DNA of 64,000 nucleotides from Lachnoclostridium edouardi (GTDB lineage Bacteria; Bacillota; Clostridia; Lachnospirales; Lachnospiraceae): contig NZ_OESQ01000001.1 of the NCBI RefSeq assembly GCF_900240245.1, positions 3,116,913-3,180,912 of the forward strand, in the 5' to 3' direction. Of this stretch, positions 34,693 to 42,895 are shown one piece after another. The position numbers were made by a program, and so were the translations under genes. Numbering within the stretch: the first letter of the stretch is position 1; each line of letters starts with the position of its first letter. Below the pieces are notes generated by a model that saw only the letters and a program-made list of their open reading frames with translations, was not told where the DNA came from and searched no databases.

Positions 34693-36948
34693 ATGACAGT
34701 TCAGGAATTGGCAGACAGAATTGGTGAAACTAATGATACAAAAGAAAGGCTTTTCAATTGTCTGAAAGAGATTTGTCAGGACTTTCCGGAGAAGGAATAT
34801 TCAATGGAAATTCTTGGGAAAAGGTTTTTAGGATTTCAAAAGGATAAAATGACAGAGAATGAAAAATTAGCGGCTTTAGTGAGAGCAGCAGTGGAAATGA
34901 CGTCAAAGGAAGGGCCTAAATGGGAGAATATAGGGGCCAGACTTCATTATTTTAAATTTTCTCTGAATCTGGAAAAACAGATGAGTAAGCTGAAAATCCA
35001 CAGCTTTTATGAAAAAATTGTTTATTTAACAGAAAAACAACTGTATGGGGATTACATTTTAAAGAGTTATTCTAAAGCTGAGTTAGAACAGGCAGAGGAG
35101 TTTATAGATGAAAGGAGAAATAAGCTGTTTAATTTTTCCGGCCTGGATCTTTTGCTGTCCAGATATGTAATCTGCAGCTATGACAGAAAGCCTCTGGAAA
35201 CCCCTCAGGAAATGTATTTAGGTATTGCCCTTCATCTGGCGTTAAAGGAGAAGGGAGACAGAATGTTGTGGGTAAAAAGGTTTTACCAGATGTTAAGCTG
35301 CCTGGAGATCACTATGGCTACCCCTACCTTGTCAAATGCCAGAAAGCCTTTTCATCAGCTGTCCAGCTGTTTTATTGATGTGATGCCTGACAGCTTGGAA
35401 GGAATTTACAGAACCATAGATAACTTTGCCAAAGTCAGCAAAATGGGCGGAGGAATGGGGATTTATACGGGAAAGGTAAGAGCGGCAGGAAGCAGCATCC
35501 GAGGTTTTCTGGGAGCCGCAGGAGGAGTGATCCGGTGGATAAGGCTTATTAACGATACTGCAGTGGCCGTGGACCAGCTGGGGATGCGCCAGGGAGCGGC
35601 AGCTGTATATTTGGACATATGGCACAAGGACCTGCCGGAATTTCTTCAGCTGAGAACCAATAACGGAGATGAGAGAATGAAGGCCCACGACATATTTCCG
35701 GCTTTGTGTATTCCTGATTTGTTCTGGAAAATGGCGGAGAAGGATTTAAACCAGGAATGGCATTTATTCTGCCCTCACGAAATTATGGAGGCAAAGGGCT
35801 ACTGCCTGGAGGACTGCTATGGAAAGCTGTGGGAGAAGCGATACATGGAATGTGTAGAGGATAAAAACCTTTCCAGAAGAACCTTAATTATAAAAGATTT
35901 GGTGAGAATGATTTTAAAATCAGCTGTGGAAACAGGCACGCCTTTTATATTTAATAGAGATCTTGTAAATAAGGGAAATCCCAACAGCCACAAGGGCATG
36001 ATTTACTGCTCTAATCTTTGTACGGAAATTGCCCAGAATATGAGCCCTATGGAAACCAGGGAAGAGAAAACTGTGGAGGTAGACGGGGAAACCTTAGTTG
36101 TTACCTCTGTGGCTGCAGGGGATTTTGTAGTCTGCAATTTGGCAAGTATTTCTCTGGGAAATATTGATTTAAAAGGAAACCGTTTAGAGGAGGTTACAGC
36201 CTGGGCTGTGAGGGCTTTGGACAATGTAATTGATTTGAATTTTTATCCTCTGCCTTACGCTAAAATTACCAGCTGTAAATACAGAAGTATTGGGCTGGGA
36301 GTCAGCGGTTATCACCACATGCTAGCCAAAGAAGGGATACCCTGGGAGTCAGAAGATCATCTTCGCCTTGCAGACCAGGTGTTCCAGCGAATTAATTATG
36401 CCGCTATTGAGGCCAGCAGCGATTTAGGGGCAGAAAAAGGCAGCTATGAGTATTTTACAGGCAGCGGATGGGAGACAGGACAATATTTTGAGACCAGGAA
36501 TTACACAGATTACAAGTGGATGAGACTGAGAGAAAAAGTAAAAAGCCAGGGCATGAGAAACGGCTGGCTGATAGCAGTGGCTCCCACCAGCAGCACCAGT
36601 ATTTTGGCGGGAACTACAGCGGGAATTGACCCTGTAATGAAAAAATATTTTCTGGAAGAAAAAAAGCATATGATGCTTCCAAGAGTGGCCCCTCAGCTGA
36701 CCGGAAAAACATATTGGCTGTATAAAGAGGCTCATACAATAGATCAGAAATATACAATTAAGGCTGCAGGAATCAGGCAAAGACATATTGACCAGGCCCA
36801 AAGCCTGAATTTGTATATTACTAACAGCTACACCATGCGTCAGGTTTTGGACTTATATTTAACAGCCTGGAGAGAGGGCGTAAAAACAATATATTACATC
36901 AGAAGCAAATCCCTGGAGGTAGAGGAGTGTGAAAGCTGTTCCTCCTAA
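34693..36948 (+). CDS. nrdA: Class I ribonucleoside-diphosphate reductase, large (alpha) subunit
   Basis: The ATG at 34693 is chosen because GGGAGA stands 6 nt upstream; an ATG at 34648 has no such site. The 751-residue protein reduces ribonucleotides to deoxyribonucleotides. It shows ATPTLSNARKPFHQLSSCF with the first redox cysteine, NKGNPNSHKGMIYCSNLC with the thiyl-site cysteine in NLCTE, ASISLGNIDL, and a C-terminal redox pair CESC. No ATP-cone is seen at the N-terminus. The small subunit gene follows 62 nt later. Class I enzymes need oxygen or an activating protein to make their radical, notable in an anaerobe. Confidence 0.95.
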   Translation: MTVQELADRIGETNDTKERLFNCLKEICQDFPEKEYSMEILGKRFLGFQKDKMTENEKLAALVRAAVEMTSKEGPKWENIGARLHYFKFSLNLEKQMSKLKIHSFYEKIVYLTEKQLYGDYILKSYSKAELEQAEEFIDERRNKLFNFSGLDLLLSRYVICSYDRKPLETPQEMYLGIALHLALKEKGDRMLWVKRFYQMLSCLEITMATPTLSNARKPFHQLSSCFIDVMPDSLEGIYRTIDNFAKVSKMGGGMGIYTGKVRAAGSSIRGFLGAAGGVIRWIRLINDTAVAVDQLGMRQGAAAVYLDIWHKDLPEFLQLRTNNGDERMKAHDIFPALCIPDLFWKMAEKDLNQEWHLFCPHEIMEAKGYCLEDCYGKLWEKRYMECVEDKNLSRRTLIIKDLVRMILKSAVETGTPFIFNRDLVNKGNPNSHKGMIYCSNLCTEIAQNMSPMETREEKTVEVDGETLVVTSVAAGDFVVCNLASISLGNIDLKGNRLEEVTAWAVRALDNVIDLNFYPLPYAKITSCKYRSIGLGVSGYHHMLAKEGIPWESEDHLRLADQVFQRINYAAIEASSDLGAEKGSYEYFTGSGWETGQYFETRNYTDYKWMRLREKVKSQGMRNGWLIAVAPTSSTSILAGTTAGIDPVMKKYFLEEKKHMMLPRVAPQLTGKTYWLYKEAHTIDQKYTIKAAGIRQRHIDQAQSLNLYITNSYTMRQVLDLYLTAWREGVKTIYYIRSKSLEVEECESCSS

Positions 36949-37010
36949 AGTAAATAAAGGGAAGGAAAGAGCAGGAAAAAGTAGGAAAAGCAGAAAAAGG
37001 AGACATGAAT

Positions 37011-38054
37011 ATGGCAGAATTAGTAAAGAAAAAGCTGTTTAATCCTCAAGGGGACACAGAGCCGGGGCAGAGAAGGATTATCAGGGGGAACACTACAAAT
37101 TTAAATGATTTTAACAATATGAAATATAGCTGGGTCAGCAGCTGGTACCGTCAGGCTATGAATAATTTCTGGATACCAGAAGAAATAAATATGAGCGCTG
37201 ATGTGCTGGATTATCCTAAATTGTCTCAGGATGAAAGAAACGCATACAATAAAATTCTCAGTTTTCTGATTTTTCTGGATTCAATTCAGACGGCTAACCT
37301 GCCTTCTGTAGGCCAGTATGTAACGGCCAATGAAATAAACCTATGTCTTACAATCCAGGCTTTTCAGGAGGCTGTACACAGCCAAAGCTACAGCTATATG
37401 CTGGACACTATCTGCAGCCCTGTGGAGAGAACATCTATTTTATATCAGTGGAAGGACGATCCCCATCTGCTGAAAAGAAATACATTTATTGGAGACTTAT
37501 ATAATGAATTCCAGAATAAGCAGGACGATCTTACATTTTTAAAGGTTTTGACAGCGAATTATATTTTGGAGGGCATATATTTTTACAGCGGCTTTATGTT
37601 TTTTTATAACCTGGGAAGAAATGGGAAGATGCCTGGCAGCGTTCAGGAAATCCGGTATATTAACAGAGATGAAAATACGCATTTGTGGCTGTTTGGAAAA
37701 ATCTTTCAGGAGCTGAAAAAAGAAGAGCCTCAGCTATTTACAGAAAAAAATATAGATATGTTAAAGGCCATGGCAATAGAAGGCGTGAAGCAGGAGATTG
37801 CCTGGGGGCAGTATGTAATCGGAGATAAAATCCCTGGTCTTACCAGAAAAAACGTAGAAGATTATATATTATACCTGGGAAATCTTAGGTGGTCCTCCCT
37901 GGGCTTTGGCGTTTTATTTTCCGGCTATGAAAAAGAGCCGGAGGGCATGGAGTGGGTCAGCCAGTATTCTAACGGGAATATGGTGAAAACAGATTTTTTT
38001 GAGGCCAGAAGCACGGCTTACGCAAAAAGTACTGCTTTAATAGATGATTTATAA
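37011..38054 (+). CDS. nrdB: Class I ribonucleotide reductase, small (beta) subunit
   Basis: The ATG at 37011 is 7 nt after AAGGAGA; the ATG at 37005 is too close. The 347-residue protein houses the dimetal-tyrosyl radical site. Counting from the ATG at 37005, ligands appear as Asp92 (FLDSIQ), Glu122 and His125 (FQEAVHSQ), Glu189 (ILEGIYFY), Glu223 and His226 (DENTH). Tyr129 (HSQSYSYM) is at the radical position. All are present, so it should be active. No nrdI or nrdH lies nearby. Confidence 0.95.
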   Translation: MAELVKKKLFNPQGDTEPGQRRIIRGNTTNLNDFNNMKYSWVSSWYRQAMNNFWIPEEINMSADVLDYPKLSQDERNAYNKILSFLIFLDSIQTANLPSVGQYVTANEINLCLTIQAFQEAVHSQSYSYMLDTICSPVERTSILYQWKDDPHLLKRNTFIGDLYNEFQNKQDDLTFLKVLTANYILEGIYFYSGFMFFYNLGRNGKMPGSVQEIRYINRDENTHLWLFGKIFQELKKEEPQLFTEKNIDMLKAMAIEGVKQEIAWGQYVIGDKIPGLTRKNVEDYILYLGNLRWSSLGFGVLFSGYEKEPEGMEWVSQYSNGNMVKTDFFEARSTAYAKSTALIDDL

Positions 38055-38102
38055 TATATATTGTTGACAAGTACAATATTATATGTTATATAATATATAA
38101 GG

Positions 38103-38127
38103 CTATATTATACATTGTATAATATAG
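38103..38127. promoter_or_regulatory. Perfect palindrome, likely PadR operator, with promoter just upstream
   Basis: CTATATTATACA and TGTATAATATAG flank one T (25 bp). A TTGACA at 38073-38078 and TATAAT-like sequence near 38097 lie directly upstream, so a protein here would block transcription of padR-DUF1700-DUF4097. Confidence 0.75.
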
Positions 38128-38220
38128 TTTGAAAAAATATATTATAAATCAAAATACCTGTAATTAAATGAAGCAGCGCAGCCAGATTAAGGCTGCAATT
38201 AGGAAAGAAGGGAACAGCGG

Positions 38221-38538
38221 ATGATTTTTAACACAGGAGCAGCGCTTTTGGACGCCATTGTACTGGCGGCAGTGTCCAGAAATCAAAAAGGAACCTACGG
38301 ATATAAAATTACTCAGGATGTGAGAGAGGTAATAGATATATCTGAATCCACACTTTATCCTGTTCTCAGGCGCCTGCTAAAAGAGGAGTGTCTGGAAATA
38401 TATGACATGGCGGTGGACGGGAGAAACAGGAGATACTATAAGATAACGGAAAAGGGAAGAGTTCAGCTGAATCTTTATCAGGGTGAATGGACTATTTATT
38501 CTACTAAGATTTCAAAGATTCTGGAGGTGGCAAGTTAA
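38221..38538 (+). CDS. PadR-family transcriptional regulator
   Basis: A 105-residue regulator with the PadR winged helix: YGYKITQDVREVIDISESTL, YPVLRRLLKEECLE and the beta wing RNRRYYKITEKG. It overlaps the next gene by one base. It is the first gene of an envelope-stress type operon and probably represses it through the 25-bp palindrome upstream. Signal unknown. Confidence 0.92.
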   Translation: MIFNTGAALLDAIVLAAVSRNQKGTYGYKITQDVREVIDISESTLYPVLRRLLKEECLEIYDMAVDGRNRRYYKITEKGRVQLNLYQGEWTIYSTKISKILEVAS

Positions 38539-39257
38539 TGAACAGAGATACATTTATGAAAGAACTGGAATACCTGCTTCAGGATATGAATGAGGAGGAG
38601 AAGGAAGATGCTCTCCAGTACTACAAAGATTATCTGGACGAGGCAGGGCCGGAAAGAGAAGAGGCAGTGATAAAAGAATTTGGCAGTCCGGAGAGAATAG
38701 CTTCTATTATTCGCTCCTCTGTTGCAGGAAATATGGAAGAGGGCGGAGAATTTACAGAAACAGGATACGGGGACGAAAGGTTTAGGGACCCTAATTATCA
38801 GGTTCAGAAAAAGTACGATCTGCCGGAAGAAAAAATGTTTTCACAGAAAAAAGAGGAAAAAAAGCAGCCCTGGACCAGCAGGCCTTTAATCGTTGCTCTG
38901 TGGATTATATTAATTATTGTGGCCGCCCCTATGATTTGGGCTTTAGGGACAGGGGCATTGGGAACTATATTCAGCATTATTGTAGCAATATTTGTGGTGT
39001 TTGCAGGCCTCGGCATCCTGGCGGCGGCATTTATGCTGGGAGGACTGGCAGCTTTTGTGGCAGGTATGATCTGGCTGTTTCAAAGTATTGGCTCAGGGCT
39101 GATCTGCATAGGAGCAGGACTTTTTATGATGGGCATGGGAGTAATTTTATTCCTGGTTGCAATTTGGTTTTACGGCACAGTGGTACCCTGGGCGTTTCAC
39201 AAGGCGGGAGACTGGTGCGACAAAATATTTCATAAGAAAGAGAGGAAGACTGTATGA
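38538..39257 (+). CDS. DUF1700 (HAAS-domain) membrane protein
   Basis: A 239-residue protein. The N-terminal HAAS-type helical domain (FMKELEYLLQDMNEEEKEDA, YYKDYLDEAG) is followed by about four membrane helices rich in Gly and Ala. DUF1700 proteins sit beside PadR regulators and DUF4097 proteins in Firmicutes and are linked to envelope stress. It overlaps both neighbours (1 nt and 4 nt), so all are co-translated. Biochemical role unknown. Confidence 0.88.
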   Translation: MNRDTFMKELEYLLQDMNEEEKEDALQYYKDYLDEAGPEREEAVIKEFGSPERIASIIRSSVAGNMEEGGEFTETGYGDERFRDPNYQVQKKYDLPEEKMFSQKKEEKKQPWTSRPLIVALWIILIIVAAPMIWALGTGALGTIFSIIVAIFVVFAGLGILAAAFMLGGLAAFVAGMIWLFQSIGSGLICIGAGLFMMGMGVILFLVAIWFYGTVVPWAFHKAGDWCDKIFHKKERKTV

Positions 39258-40078
39258 AGAAATTTACAAAGGTTTCCCTGATAGCCGCGGTGGTATGTAT
39301 GGCTGCAGGAACGGCAGCAATTACAGTTGGGGCGGCAATGGACGATCAGTTTACCAGAAGATTTTCTTATGTAAAAGAAGAAATTTATAATGAGGTTACA
39401 GGCAGAAGCCATCATGTAAGACCGTCCAAAAAGACAATGAGATATGAAGTGACAGAGGATAAGGCAAAACTGGAGACGTCAGACACATTAAGCTTCTCCG
39501 GGATTAAAGAGCTGGATATTGAGGTGGACGGCGGCAGTGTAAATGTAATTCAGGGATTAGAAGGCAGTGATATTCAGGTACAGGTAACAGACGGAGAAAA
39601 CAGAACAAAATGTTACGTAGAAGACGGAAATGAGCTGAAGATTCAAATGGAGAGAGGAAGCTCTGATAGTGGAGCAAGAGAAATTACTGTCGCCATTCCA
39701 AAAGAAGTTAGTTTATTGAAAACCGGCGTGGAGGTTAAAAACGGCGGCGCTCAGATAGAAGGGCTGACAACAGGGGAGCTGGAATTAGACAGCTATTCTT
39801 CAGAGATTACCTTATCCAATGTTACGGCAGCCAGATCAGTGGAGGCAGAGGCTTTCCAGGGCAGCATTACAGGACAGCTTTTGGGAAGCAAAAAAGATTT
39901 TTACTTTCAGGTAGAAATAGAAGACGGAACTATCGTTTTAGGCAGCGAGGTGCTGGAGGCGGGAAAGTATGAAGGCCATTTCAGCGGAGATGAGACTAAG
40001 ACTTTAGGGGCCGGTCAGAAGGAAGCTGATCTGGACTGCCAAAGAGGAAGCATTGAGCTTACATTTTCACAGGATTAG
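39254..40078 (+). CDS. DUF4097-family beta-helix surface protein
   Basis: A 274-residue protein with an N-terminal membrane or signal segment (VSLIAAVVCMAAGTAAITVG) and a repetitive beta-solenoid of DUF4097 type (GIKELDIEVDGGSVNVIQG, GAQIEGLTTGELELDS). It likely sits outside the membrane. Encoded third in the PadR operon, overlapping DUF1700 by 4 nt. Function unknown; envelope stress role by context. Confidence 0.85.
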   Translation: MKKFTKVSLIAAVVCMAAGTAAITVGAAMDDQFTRRFSYVKEEIYNEVTGRSHHVRPSKKTMRYEVTEDKAKLETSDTLSFSGIKELDIEVDGGSVNVIQGLEGSDIQVQVTDGENRTKCYVEDGNELKIQMERGSSDSGAREITVAIPKEVSLLKTGVEVKNGGAQIEGLTTGELELDSYSSEITLSNVTAARSVEAEAFQGSITGQLLGSKKDFYFQVEIEDGTIVLGSEVLEAGKYEGHFSGDETKTLGAGQKEADLDCQRGSIELTFSQD

Positions 40079-40107
40079 AAACAGGCAAGCACAAAGGAGA
40101 GACAAAA

Positions 40108-40290
40108 ATGAATAAAAGATTATACCGTTCAGAGAGAAACAGAATGTTGGCCGGCGTATGCGGAGGAATCGGAGAATATTTTAATATAGACCCTACGATT
40201 ATCAGACTGGTTTGGGTAGTTCTGTCTGTGGGAGGTCCGGGACTGATTGCATATGTAATCGCCATGATTATTATACCAAAGGAATTTTAA
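40108..40290 (+). CDS. PspC-domain membrane protein
   Basis: A 60-residue protein with the PspC pattern: LYRSERNRMLAGVCGGIGEY, DPTIIRLVWVV, one or two short hydrophobic segments ending at AMIIIPKEF. PspC proteins work in phage-shock and envelope-stress responses. It lies 29 nt after the DUF4097 gene with its own AAAGGAGAGAC, completing the operon. Confidence 0.92.
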   Translation: MNKRLYRSERNRMLAGVCGGIGEYFNIDPTIIRLVWVVLSVGGPGLIAYVIAMIIIPKEF

Positions 40291-40375
40291 GGAAATAAAG
40301 ATAGAAAATCAAGTATAGACGTATTTGTTCAGGGCATACTCTTAGTACCTTAAAGGAAAGGAGCGTGCCTTTTTT

Positions 40376-40594
40376 ATGGCAGAAAAAAAGAAAAAGAAGG
40401 AAGGCTTTGATCCAAGAGATTTAAAGCCGGAGGATATGTTAAAGTTTGAAATTGCAGAAGAGCTGGGACTGGCAGATAAGGTGATCAAAGGCGGATGGAG
40501 AAGCCTGACAGCAAAAGAAAGCGGAAGAATCGGCGGTTTAATTACTAAGAAAAAGCGGGAAATGAAACAGGCTGCTTTGGAAAACAAGGATTGA
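40376..40594 (+). CDS. Alpha/beta-type small acid-soluble spore protein (divergent)
   Basis: A 72-residue protein with the SASP pattern FEIAEELGLADKVIKGGWRS followed by LTAKESGRIGGLITKKKRE. Both halves of the family signature (E-x-A-x-E-L-G and the G-R-x-G-G motif) are kept. A Lys-rich N-terminus (AEKKKKKEGF) is added. SASPs coat spore DNA and protect it from damage. The GPR protease site (E/S-I-A-x-E) fits EIAEE. AAAGGAGCG precedes the ATG at some distance. Confidence 0.85.
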   Translation: MAEKKKKKEGFDPRDLKPEDMLKFEIAEELGLADKVIKGGWRSLTAKESGRIGGLITKKKREMKQAALENKD

Positions 40595-40654
40595 AAGAAA
40601 AGATAAAATCCCATATAATAGACCCTAGAAAAACAGAAAGGGGCCGGACAGAGA

Positions 40655-41821
40655 ATGGGAGAAAAATTAAGAAGCGGTTTTACAACAGGTACATGTGCGG
40701 CGGCGGCGGGAAAGTCTGCTGCCGCGATTCTCTGTTCCCGGCAGATTATGTCCTGGGTGCAGGTTAAGACGGCTGACGGGACAAATGTAAATATGGAGCT
40801 GGTTCAGGTAAAGCAGGAAGAGAATAAGGTATACTGCGCTGTAAAAAAGGACGCAGGGGACGACCCGGATATTACAAACGGAGCTTTGATTGGGGCGTGG
40901 GCAGAATGGATCAGTGAAGAAGAGGCAAAGAAGGCTTATAAAAAATGCTACATAAAACATACAAAGACAAAGGGCGTGATTTGTCTGGCCGGGGGAGAAG
41001 GCGTTGGAACAGCCACTAAAAAAGGTTTATCCTGCCCTGTGGGGATGCCGGCTATTAATCCTGTTCCCAGAGAAAATATATTTACTCATGTGGAGGAGGT
41101 AAAAAACAGGTGGAACATAACCAGGCCTATAAAAATTACTATTGTAGTTCCCAAAGGGCGGCGGCTGGCGGAAAAAACCTTTAATCCCAGGCTTGGGATC
41201 ATAGGGGGAATTTCTATTTTAGGAACTACGGGGATTGTAAAGCCAATGAGCGAGGACGCTTTAATTTCCTCTATCTGCCTGGAAATTCATCAAAAGGCTG
41301 CAGAAGGGCTGGAGAAAATGATTTTAACACCGGGAAATTACGGGGAGCGTTTTTTAAAGGAGGAGCTTCTTATTTCTCTGGAAAACGCTGTAAGATGCAG
41401 CAATTACGTGGAAAAATCAGTAAAGGCTATGGCCGGAGAAGGATTTAAAAAAGGATTATTTGCAGGCCACGTGGGAAAGCTGATTAAGGTAGCCGGGGGC
41501 GCAGGCAATACCCACTCTAAATATGGGGACAGAAGAATGGAAATTCTTTGCCAGTGCGCCAGAAAGTGCTGGGAAGGTCCGGAGGCTTTTCCCCCTGAGC
41601 TGGAACAGCAGATTTTAGAATCCAACACCACAGAGGAAGCGGCAGAATATTTGAACCAGGCGGGAATATACAGAAAAACAGGAGATGTAGCTGCCCTTCA
41701 AATCAGAGAGCAGATTTTAAATTGGACTGACGGAAGACTGTGCATGACTGTGGTCTTATTTTCCCAGGAAAAAGGCATTATGGGAATTGCAGGAGACATT
41801 TATGAATATAGGGGTTATTAG
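40655..41821 (+). CDS. cbiD: Cobalt-precorrin-5B (C1)-methyltransferase
   Basis: A 388-residue enzyme of anaerobic corrin ring synthesis that methylates C1. It opens with the family signature RSGFTTGTCAAAAGKSAA and has LTPGNYGERF and FAGHVGKLIKVAGG. It is the first gene of a long overlapping cobalamin operon. No cobalamin riboswitch is visible in the 60 bp before it. It overlaps cbiG by 20 nt. Confidence 0.95.
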   Translation: MGEKLRSGFTTGTCAAAAGKSAAAILCSRQIMSWVQVKTADGTNVNMELVQVKQEENKVYCAVKKDAGDDPDITNGALIGAWAEWISEEEAKKAYKKCYIKHTKTKGVICLAGGEGVGTATKKGLSCPVGMPAINPVPRENIFTHVEEVKNRWNITRPIKITIVVPKGRRLAEKTFNPRLGIIGGISILGTTGIVKPMSEDALISSICLEIHQKAAEGLEKMILTPGNYGERFLKEELLISLENAVRCSNYVEKSVKAMAGEGFKKGLFAGHVGKLIKVAGGAGNTHSKYGDRRMEILCQCARKCWEGPEAFPPELEQQILESNTTEEAAEYLNQAGIYRKTGDVAALQIREQILNWTDGRLCMTVVLFSQEKGIMGIAGDIYEYRGY

Positions 41822-42866
41822 TTTTACAGCAGCCGGTGGAGAGCTGGGGCGAAAGCTGAAAATCGGGCTGGAGGGAGAAGGCCACAAAGTAAGGCTGTAC
41901 ATACAAGAACGTTTTTTTAATAAAGAAGAAACAGAGCCGGGAATACACCCATTAACAGAAAAGGCAAGGGACTGGGCGGGTAAACGTTTTCTGGACAGCC
42001 AGGGTCTGATTTTTATAGGGGCTGCCGGCATAGCAGTCCGTTCTATAGCCCCGTTTATCAAGGATAAATATAAAGATCCTGCTGTGGCAGTCATTGACCA
42101 GCAGGGCAGGTTTTCTATTTCCCTGCTGTCAGGCCATGTAGGGGGAGGAAATGATTTAGCTGAAGCGGCCGCCAGGATTTTAGGGGCTGTGCCGGTAATT
42201 ACTACGGCCACTGATATAGAAAACTGTTTTGCAGTGGACGTATTTGCAAAAAAGAATCGTCTGGAGATTACTGACAGAACAGCGGCAAAAAATATTTCCG
42301 CAGCCGTGCTGGAGGGGAAAAAAATAGGATTTTTTTCAGATTTTCCAGTAAAGGGACAGGCTCCGGAATGCTTTTGCATGTTAGATAAGGAAGAAGATCT
42401 GTCAGAAACCAGTTTAAATATTTATATTACATTAAAGAAAAACATAGGCTGGAGAAATACGCTTTATCTGACGCCTAAGCAGTTGGTTTTAGGCGTAGGC
42501 TGCAAAAAAGGGACAGAGAAAGATGTAATTTTACATGAAATAAAGGAGTTTTTAAAGGATTATAACTTAAACGGCAGGGGAATAAAAATGATTGCCTCCA
42601 TTGACTTAAAAGCTAAGGAGCAGGGAATGATTCAGGCCGCAAAGGAACTGGGAGTGGACTTTAAAACATTTTCAGCAGAAGAATTAAAAAATGTTCCCGG
42701 GAATTTTGATGAATCAGATTTTGTAAAGCAGGTAACAGGAGTGGGAAATGTGTGCCAAAGGGCGGCGGTATTAGGATCCTGCATGGGCAGGCTTATAACA
42801 GGAAAACAGGCGGCGGCAGGCGTTACGGCGGCGGCGGCCTTAGAAAACTTTTTTGTGGAATTTTAG
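41802..42866 (+). CDS. cbiG: Cobalt-precorrin-5A hydrolase
   Basis: The ATG at 41802 follows AGGAGAC within the end of cbiD. The 354-residue protein has the CbiG N-terminal fold with FIGAAGIAVRSIAPFI and LLSGHVGGGNDLA, and a C-terminal domain with LVLGVGCKKGT. It opens the delta-lactone of cobalt-precorrin-5A, releasing acetaldehyde, in the anaerobic route. Confidence 0.94.
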   Translation: MNIGVISFTAAGGELGRKLKIGLEGEGHKVRLYIQERFFNKEETEPGIHPLTEKARDWAGKRFLDSQGLIFIGAAGIAVRSIAPFIKDKYKDPAVAVIDQQGRFSISLLSGHVGGGNDLAEAAARILGAVPVITTATDIENCFAVDVFAKKNRLEITDRTAAKNISAAVLEGKKIGFFSDFPVKGQAPECFCMLDKEEDLSETSLNIYITLKKNIGWRNTLYLTPKQLVLGVGCKKGTEKDVILHEIKEFLKDYNLNGRGIKMIASIDLKAKEQGMIQAAKELGVDFKTFSAEELKNVPGNFDESDFVKQVTGVGNVCQRAAVLGSCMGRLITGKQAAAGVTAAAALENFFVEF

Positions 42867-42895
42867 ATACTGATACTGAGAAAGCAGGAAAGAAA

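Noticed and set aside
40595..40654. Possible cobalamin riboswitch before cbiD
   Set aside because: The gap is too short and has no B12-box-like sequence.
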